Shown here: positions 58,685 through 64,000 of the stretch, one piece after another
Layout of the letters: each line of letters opens with the position of its first letter
Numbering within the stretch: the first letter of the stretch is position 1
DNA from: Moraxella porci DSM 25326
GTDB taxonomy: Bacteria; Pseudomonadota; Gammaproteobacteria; Pseudomonadales; Moraxellaceae
Assembly (NCBI RefSeq): GCF_002014855.1
Contig: NZ_MUYV01000005.1
Location: 62,001-126,000 of the forward strand
DNA: 64,000 bases
Direction: 5' to 3'
Program-made: the position numbers and the translations under genes
Notes under the pieces: model-generated
Databases searched by the model: none
What the model was told of the DNA's origin: nothing
What the model saw: the letters and a program-made list of their open reading frames with translations, nothing else

Positions 58685-59788
58685 ATGATTAAAAAGCGTG
58701 GATTGGGTACCAACCGTGGATTGGATGCGCTGTTAGGCAACATCGCCATCGAGAAAAAAATCATCGCCGATGCCCAAGAGGCGGTGGCTGACCAGCAGTC
58801 GCCTACCCAAACTATACAAACCGCTGTGCCAAGTGAGTCAAATGAATCCGATCAGGCAGATAAGACGGATGCTAAAGCTGATGCCAAAAGCGAGCTGAAC
58901 AAAAAATCCATCAAGGCGGACAAAAAGAAAAAAAACAAAAAAACCACAGAGGCTGACAAAGGCGGTCTGGATAAAGCTGCAACAGGCAGCGAGAAAGTGG
59001 CACTGATCCAAATCAAAACCAATCGCCTACAGTCGGGCAAATACCAGCCGCGCCGAGACATGAACGAAGAGGCGCTCAATGAATTGGCGCTGTCGATCAA
59101 GCAGCATGGCGTGATGCAGCCCATCGTCATCAGACCGCTACTCGGTGATGAGATCAAAATCAGCGATACGGTCACGCATGAGATCATCGCTGGTGAGCGT
59201 CGATGGCGTGCGGCGAAGCTTGCTGGCCTCGATAGCATTCCTGCCATCGAACGCGTGCTGTCTGATGAGATCGCCATCGCACTGGCTTTGATTGAAAATA
59301 TTCAGCGCGAGGATCTGAATGTCCTTGAACAAGCAGCCGCCTTGCAGCGCTTTCATACCGAATTTGGCATGAGTCATGCGATGATCGCTTCGGTGGTCGG
59401 CAAGGCACGCACGACGGTGTCTAATCTGATGCGCCTAAACCATCTGCATGATGAAGTCAAACAGCACATGATCGATGGCCATATGGACATGGGGCATGCG
59501 CGTGCACTGCTGTCATTATCGCTTGAGCAGCAGCCAATCATCGCCAAAAAAATCGTCGATGGCCAGATGACGGTGCGCGATGCTGAGCGCTTGGTGAAAT
59601 CCATCTTGGATCCTGAGCCGAAGCAGAGCAGCCAACCCGATCACGAAATTCTCGCGCTAAGCCAGCAGATCTCTGATGCACTGGGCGCGACAGTCAAATT
59701 AAAGCAAGGCAAAGACGGCAAGGGCAGCGTGGAGATTTTCTTTTATAGCCATGATGAATTAAACGAGCTGATTGATAAGCTTAGATAA
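58685..59788 (+). CDS. parB: chromosome-partitioning protein ParB
   Basis: A parS-binding CTPase clamp. The 367-residue product has the ParA-contact peptide at the start, a Lys/Ala-rich linker (about residues 30-100), the ParB/Srx CTP-binding domain (LQSGKYQPRRDMNEEALNEL, HEIIAGERRWRAAKLAGL, ALIENIQREDLN), the helix-turn-helix (SVVGKARTTVSNLMRL) and a C-terminal dimerisation domain. The linker is longer than usual and lysine-rich (KADKKKKNKKTTEADK). No parS site was seen in the window. lpxK follows. Confidence 0.95.
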   Translation: MIKKRGLGTNRGLDALLGNIAIEKKIIADAQEAVADQQSPTQTIQTAVPSESNESDQADKTDAKADAKSELNKKSIKADKKKKNKKTTEADKGGLDKAATGSEKVALIQIKTNRLQSGKYQPRRDMNEEALNELALSIKQHGVMQPIVIRPLLGDEIKISDTVTHEIIAGERRWRAAKLAGLDSIPAIERVLSDEIAIALALIENIQREDLNVLEQAAALQRFHTEFGMSHAMIASVVGKARTTVSNLMRLNHLHDEVKQHMIDGHMDMGHARALLSLSLEQQPIIAKKIVDGQMTVRDAERLVKSILDPEPKQSSQPDHEILALSQQISDALGATVKLKQGKDGKGSVEIFFYSHDELNELIDKLR

Positions 59789-59798
59789 AGAGGCTATG

Positions 59799-60842
59799 AT
59801 GAAAAAAGCAGAGCTGGCACTGACCCAAGCTTGGCAAAACGAGTCTAAGGCTTTGATGGCATTGGCGCCTTTATCGGCAGCTTATGGCGCGATCAGCCGC
59901 GCGCGCAAAGCCTTATATCAATCAGGCGTCATTTCCACCTATCAAGCACCTGTGCCAGTACTCATCATCGGTAACATCACCGTCGGAGGCAGTGGCAAAA
60001 CGCCACTGATCATCGCGCTACTTAAGATTTTGATGCAACAGGATGCGCAGGTCGGCGTTATCAGTCGCGGTTATGGCGGTGATGCCAGCAGCATGCCAAG
60101 GCTTGTACTGCCAGACAGTACGCCAGATCAAGTGGGTGATGAGCCTTGTTTGATCGTCCAGTCTGTGTATGCCTCCACAGGCAAACAAGTGCCGATGGCC
60201 GTCGGCGCTGACCGCAAGGCTGCCATCGAGCTGTTATTGCATCACCATCCTAAGATTCGCCTCATTATCAGTGACGATGGCTTGCAGCATTATGCATTGC
60301 ATCGCGATCTAGAATGGATCGTGGTCGATGCCGCCCGAGGTTTTGGCAATCAAAAGCTGTTGCCACAAGGTTTTTTGCGCGAGCCGATCAGTCGCCTTGA
60401 GGGGGCGACGGTGATTTATCATGATAAGGCCGAGGCGGCTTATTCTGATGATGCTTTGGTGATGACTTTGCAGCCTAGTGCGCTTGAGCCTTTGATGTCT
60501 GATTGTCATCAGATGCCTCCTCAATCAGGCAGCCGCGTTTATGCAGTCAGTGGCATCGGCCATCCCCAAAGATTTTTTGATACCTTAGGATCATTGGGCT
60601 TTGAGGTATTGCCGCAGCCATTTGGTGATCATCATGAGTTTAAGCTAGCAGATTTGATGGCTTTTGATGAATTGCCGATAATCATCACTGCCAAAGATGC
60701 TGTTAAGATAAGATCTTTGGCCGTGCAGCATCCTGAGTACAGCGCTTTATTTGAGCGGATTTGGGTGCTGCCTGTGGAGGCGAGATTTAGCGAGGCATTA
60801 TTGGCAGCCATCGAGGCGCTAAAGCTGCGTTATCAGATTTGA
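59799..60842 (+). CDS. lpxK: tetraacyldisaccharide 4'-kinase LpxK
   Basis: Phosphorylates the 4' position of the lipid A precursor at the inner membrane. The 347-residue product has the P-loop NITVGGSGKTPLIIAL and SDDGLQHYAL, both LpxK signatures. ATG 59799 is chosen because AGAGG ends two bases before the tandem ATG 59796; ATG 59799 gives better spacing. The usual partner msbA is not adjacent; kdsB follows, a common LPS pairing. Confidence 0.94.
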   Translation: MKKAELALTQAWQNESKALMALAPLSAAYGAISRARKALYQSGVISTYQAPVPVLIIGNITVGGSGKTPLIIALLKILMQQDAQVGVISRGYGGDASSMPRLVLPDSTPDQVGDEPCLIVQSVYASTGKQVPMAVGADRKAAIELLLHHHPKIRLIISDDGLQHYALHRDLEWIVVDAARGFGNQKLLPQGFLREPISRLEGATVIYHDKAEAAYSDDALVMTLQPSALEPLMSDCHQMPPQSGSRVYAVSGIGHPQRFFDTLGSLGFEVLPQPFGDHHEFKLADLMAFDELPIIITAKDAVKIRSLAVQHPEYSALFERIWVLPVEARFSEALLAAIEALKLRYQI

Positions 60843-60861
60843 TTTTATTATAGGATGAATT

Positions 60862-61632
60862 ATGCAAAAAGTGCACTTGGTGATCCCAGCCCGTTATAAA
60901 TCCACCCGCTTGCCTGGTAAGCCATTACTACCGATCCATGGCCAGCCGATGATTTTGTGGACTGCCAAAAAAGCCATGCAGGCGACTTTTGCCGATACCG
61001 TCTGCGTGGCGACTGATGATGCGCGCATCCAAGCGGTCTGCCAAGAGGCAGGCATCAAGGTGGTGATGACTGATGCCGATCATCCGTCTGGTACTGATCG
61101 TTTGGCACAAGTGGCGGCAGATCTGGGGATGGGCGATGATGACATCGTAGTGAACATGCAAGGTGATGAGCCGTTGGTGCCGCCGGTTTTGCTCATGCAA
61201 GTGGTGCAGCTGCTGGTTGAGAATCCAGACTGTGCGATGGCTACTTTGTGCGAGCCGATTCAGGATATGGATGAATTTCTTCGCCCATCGGTGGTCAAAG
61301 TTGTGATGGATCAAGCCAAGCATGCGCTGTATTTTAGCCGCGCGCCCATTCCACATGATCGCGATGGCATGACCACCCAAAATCAGCTGCCTGCGCAGGC
61401 GTATCGACATTTGGGACTATATGCTTATCGCGTGCGGATGCTAAAAGCCTTTACCAGCTGGCCTCAAGGGACACTTGAAGCACTTGAAAGTCTAGAACAG
61501 CTGCGTGTACTTGAAAATGGCGAACGCATCGCCATCGACATCGCCAAGGTTGCACTGCCTGCTGGTGTGGATACGCCTGAGGATTTGGCAAGATTGAACG
61601 CCATGCCGATGGCAGATTTGTTGGCTTATTAA
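60862..61632 (+). CDS. kdsB: 3-deoxy-manno-octulosonate cytidylyltransferase
   Basis: Makes CMP-Kdo for lipopolysaccharide. The 256-residue product begins [19 protein letters not shown], has the NMQGDEPLV motif and [14 protein letters not shown], all typical. AGGATG precedes the ATG by 7 bases. It follows lpxK by 19 bases and precedes holB by one base. Confidence 0.96.
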   Translation: MQKVHLVIPARYKSTRLPGKPLLPIHGQPMILWTAKKAMQATFADTVCVATDDARIQAVCQEAGIKVVMTDADHPSGTDRLAQVAADLGMGDDDIVVNMQGDEPLVPPVLLMQVVQLLVENPDCAMATLCEPIQDMDEFLRPSVVKVVMDQAKHALYFSRAPIPHDRDGMTTQNQLPAQAYRHLGLYAYRVRMLKAFTSWPQGTLEALESLEQLRVLENGERIAIDIAKVALPAGVDTPEDLARLNAMPMADLLAY

Positions 61633-61633
61633 C

Positions 61634-62656
61634 ATGCAGGATGTGATGAGTGCCGATGTGTCAGCGCAGCGTTATTTTGCTCAAGCACTGCCTTGGCAAG
61701 ATAAGGCATGGCGACAGCTGACCGAGCAATTTTCTCATCAGCAGCTACCACATGGCTTGTTGGCAGCAGGGGCTAAGGGCATTGGCAAGCATGCGTTTGT
61801 TTGGCGCTTTGTGGCGTATTTGTTATGTATGCAGCCTACAGAGGCAGGCGCATGCGGAGCGTGTGATAGTTGCAAATGGCTAAAAGCAGGCACGCATCCA
61901 GACCTGATGGTGCTGCCTGAGCCTGCCGAGGGCGAGTCTGTGCGTGATAGCATCAAGATTGATGACATCAGACGCCTACAAGAATACAGCCAAACCAAAG
62001 GCCATGGCGCAAAGGTGATGGTGCTTGATAGCGCTGACACCTTGACTTTGGGCGCGGCCAATGCGCTGCTTAAGACCCTTGAAGAGCCGCGCGATGGGGT
62101 GTTTTTGATTTTAATCAGTGATCATCCTTCAAGATTATTACCGACCATCAAAAGCCGTGTGCAGACCATGCCGCTATCGCAGATTGACCAGACACTTGCA
62201 TTGAGCTATCTGGGCGAGCAGATGGATGCTGATACTGCCCAGATGCTACTTGAACTCAGTGATGGCGCGGTATTGCAAGCCCAGCGTCTATGGCATGAGG
62301 ACTGGTTTCACCAACGCGCGCTGTGGCTAAAGACTTTCGCGGCGCTAAATCGCGGCACCCGACAACCGATGGCAGCCAGTGAATATTGGCAAAAAACGCT
62401 ATCCTTGCAGCAGTTTATTCTGTTGTCGCGGATGATGTTAGTAGCACTGTGGCGGCATCGCTTGGCTTTGCCAAATCTGCATCGTGATTTGGATATCGAA
62501 TCATTGCTTGGGGGACTGGATCTGGATCATCATGCACTGGAGCGGCTGCTCGTTGGTCTGGATGATGTTGAGCTATCGATCATTCAAAATGTTCAAGAAA
62601 AACTGGCCTATGATCAGCTGATGCTTACGATGGCAGGTCAGTCATCCGTATCATGA
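61634..62656 (+). CDS. holB: DNA polymerase III delta' subunit
   Basis: Clamp-loader subunit. The 340-residue product has the start PWQDKAWRQLTEQF, a GAKGIGKHAF P-loop-like region, the zinc-ligand cluster CGACDSCKWLKAGTHPDL, and the KVMVLDSADTLTLGAANALL stretch with LLKTLEEP, as in DnaX-related clamp-loader subunits. It starts one base after kdsB, so coupling is likely. Confidence 0.92.
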   Translation: MQDVMSADVSAQRYFAQALPWQDKAWRQLTEQFSHQQLPHGLLAAGAKGIGKHAFVWRFVAYLLCMQPTEAGACGACDSCKWLKAGTHPDLMVLPEPAEGESVRDSIKIDDIRRLQEYSQTKGHGAKVMVLDSADTLTLGAANALLKTLEEPRDGVFLILISDHPSRLLPTIKSRVQTMPLSQIDQTLALSYLGEQMDADTAQMLLELSDGAVLQAQRLWHEDWFHQRALWLKTFAALNRGTRQPMAASEYWQKTLSLQQFILLSRMMLVALWRHRLALPNLHRDLDIESLLGGLDLDHHALERLLVGLDDVELSIIQNVQEKLAYDQLMLTMAGQSSVS

Positions 62657-62798
62657 TCGATGGGTTGATGCTAAAATCCTGTGCCAGCTAAGTTTGATCC
62701 ATCATAACTGCCTGCTTAATATTACAACTAAAATAAAAGCTGGGATAATGATAAACCCATCTAAAGTTCACCAGTCATCATAAATAACGCCCAAAATA

Positions 62799-62830
62799 AA
62801 AAGCGATCGGATAATCCCAATCGCTTTTTT
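62799..62830. terminator. bidirectional terminator between holB and ahcY
   Basis: AAAAGCGAT (62799-62807) pairs with ATCGCTTTT (62820-62828), flanked by A on the left and T on the right, suitable for both convergent units. Confidence 0.87.
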
Positions 62831-62840
62831 TGGCTATGAA

Positions 62841-64000
62841 TCAGTACTTATATTCATCTGACTTAAATGGACCATCAATTGATACGCCGATATAGTCGGC
62901 TTGTTTTTGGGTAAGTTTGGTGATGACACCATTGAAGCCTGCAACCATCGCCGCAGCCACTTCTTCGTCAAGCTTCTTTGGTAGTACCTTGACATAGACT
63001 TTGCTTGGCTTGTCAGCGGCAGGTAAATCAGCGAATTTTTCTTGATACAGGTGAATCTGCGCCAGTACTTGGTTGGCAAATGAGCCATCCATGATGCGTG
63101 ATGGGTGACCTGTAGCATTGCCAAGGTTCACTAGGCGACCTTCAGACAGTAGGATGAGATAGTCATCATCGCTGTCTGAGCGATAGACTTGATGCACTTG
63201 CGGCTTGACTTCTACCCATTTCCAGTTGTCACGCATGAACTGAGTATCAATCTCGGTGTCAAAGTGGCCGATGTTACACACGACAGCGGTTGATTTTAGG
63301 GCTTTTAGCATCTCGGCGTTACACACATGATAGTTACCTGTGGTGGTCACGATCAAATCGGTGTCTTGTAGTAGGGTGGTGTTCACGCCTTGGGCTTGGT
63401 CTCCGCCGACGAATGGTGAGACGACTTCATAGCCGTCCATGCACGCTTGCATCGCACAGATTGGGTCAATCTCAGACACACGCACGATCATACCTTCTTG
63501 GCGTAGCGACTGTGCTGAGCCTTTGCCTACATCGCCGTAGCCGATGACCAATGCACGACGACCTGATAGCAGCATATCCGTACCACGCTTGATGGCGTCG
63601 TTTAGTGAGTGGCGGCAGCCGTATTTGTTGTCATTTTTTGATTTGGTGACAGCATCATTGACATTGATGGCAGGGACTTTGAGTGTGCCATTGCCCAGCA
63701 TCTCGATTAGGCGGTGTACGCCTGTGGTGGTCTCTTCAGAGATGCCGTGGATACGATCGAGCATTTGTGGATATTTGTCGTGAATTAGTGCGGTCAAATC
63801 ACCACCGTCATCTAGGATGATGTTGGCATCCCACAGTTTGCCGTCTTGGTGGATTTGTTGTTCAAGACACCACTCGTATTCTTCTTCGGTTTCGCCTTTC
63901 CAAGCAAATACAGGAATGCCAGCAGCGGCGATGGCGGCAGCGGCGTGGTCTTGGGTTGAGAAGATGTTGCAAGAAGTCCAGCGAACCTCAGCGCCCAATG
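62841..64000 (-). CDS. ahcY: adenosylhomocysteinase, N-terminal part beyond the window
   Basis: Hydrolyses S-adenosylhomocysteine to adenosine and homocysteine, keeping methylation going. The frame runs off the right edge; the 386 codons visible begin at [20 protein letters not shown]. The NAD-binding motif [15 protein letters not shown], the catalytic region [15 protein letters not shown], and the C-terminal KSDEYKY ending (Lys and Tyr reach the partner subunit's NAD) are all present. The true start is outside the window. Confidence 0.97.
   Translation of the reverse strand, partial: LGAEVRWTSCNIFSTQDHAAAAIAAAGIPVFAWKGETEEEYEWCLEQQIHQDGKLWDANIILDDGGDLTALIHDKYPQMLDRIHGISEETTTGVHRLIEMLGNGTLKVPAINVNDAVTKSKNDNKYGCRHSLNDAIKRGTDMLLSGRRALVIGYGDVGKGSAQSLRQEGMIVRVSEIDPICAMQACMDGYEVVSPFVGGDQAQGVNTTLLQDTDLIVTTTGNYHVCNAEMLKALKSTAVVCNIGHFDTEIDTQFMRDNWKWVEVKPQVHQVYRSDSDDDYLILLSEGRLVNLGNATGHPSRIMDGSFANQVLAQIHLYQEKFADLPAADKPSKVYVKVLPKKLDEEVAAAMVAGFNGVITKLTQKQADYIGVSIDGPFKSDEYKY

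Noticed and set aside
56253..59788. parS site or replication origin expected near rsmG-parA-parB
   Set aside because: No TGTTTCACGTGAAACA-like sequence or DnaA-box cluster was found by eye in this region.

Overview
The window reads as a chromosomal segment of a gammaproteobacterium of the family Moraxellaceae, most like Moraxella or Psychrobacter. The basis is recognition of protein families and neighbourhoods (long-form Gap, hisZ-purA, rsmG-parA-parB next to lpxK-kdsB-holB, tamA-tamB, split ccmFGHI) and a base composition that looks slightly AT-rich. No database search was run, so genus and species are open. No rRNA, tRNA, CRISPR array, prophage or complete insertion sequence was seen. Most of the window is core housekeeping DNA. 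Both ends cut a gene: rsmD on the left and ahcY on the right.

Layout. 1-6.6 kb: partial rsmD, a DUF445 membrane protein, and the cytochrome c maturation operon ccmF-ccmG-ccmH-ccmI. 6.7-12.3 kb: adk, then on the minus strand a large lipoprotein of the alpha/beta hydrolase fold, a TPR-like exported protein and an LplT-like MFS transporter. 12.3-20.5 kb: tamA and tamB for outer-membrane assembly. 20.6-22.1 kb: a 55-residue hemP gene with two Fur-box-like sites, divergent from a Nudix-ThiE fusion. 22.3-34.5 kb: gap, a lipoprotein, an HSL-type esterase, obgE, proB, hemE, argC, a DegS/HtrA-like protease, an orphan immunity-like gene and an Nramp-like transporter without the usual metal-binding motif. 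34.8-38.3 kb: prfA, then an apparently iron-regulated tonB-exbB-exbD operon.

Accessory DNA lies in two places. At 38.4-40.2 kb, pieces of an FHA/CdiA-type toxin C-terminus alternate with small lipoprotein genes in tandem units of about 630 bp, the last unit truncated. At 48.5-50.0 kb there are two AT-rich immunity-like genes, a toxin tail, and the end of a pretoxin HINT domain. Both places carry copies of a 17-bp palindromic REP-like core that sits at the edges of the broken modules. No secretion partner or full-length exoprotein is present, so these look like silent or decaying polymorphic-toxin cassettes.

Between the two accessory patches lie yciB, lon, an Na+/H+ antiporter-family gene, a Kef-type K+/H+ antiporter and corA. 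From 50.1 kb to the end come hisZ-purA (clear promoter and a leader hairpin), nth, a Lon-like ATPase-protease, then rsmG-parA-[mini ParB-like]-parB-lpxK-kdsB-holB and ahcY. The most interesting core-genome oddity is the 202-residue protein between parA and parB: it copies the ParA-contacting N-terminus of ParB but has none of ParB's DNA- or CTP-binding domains.
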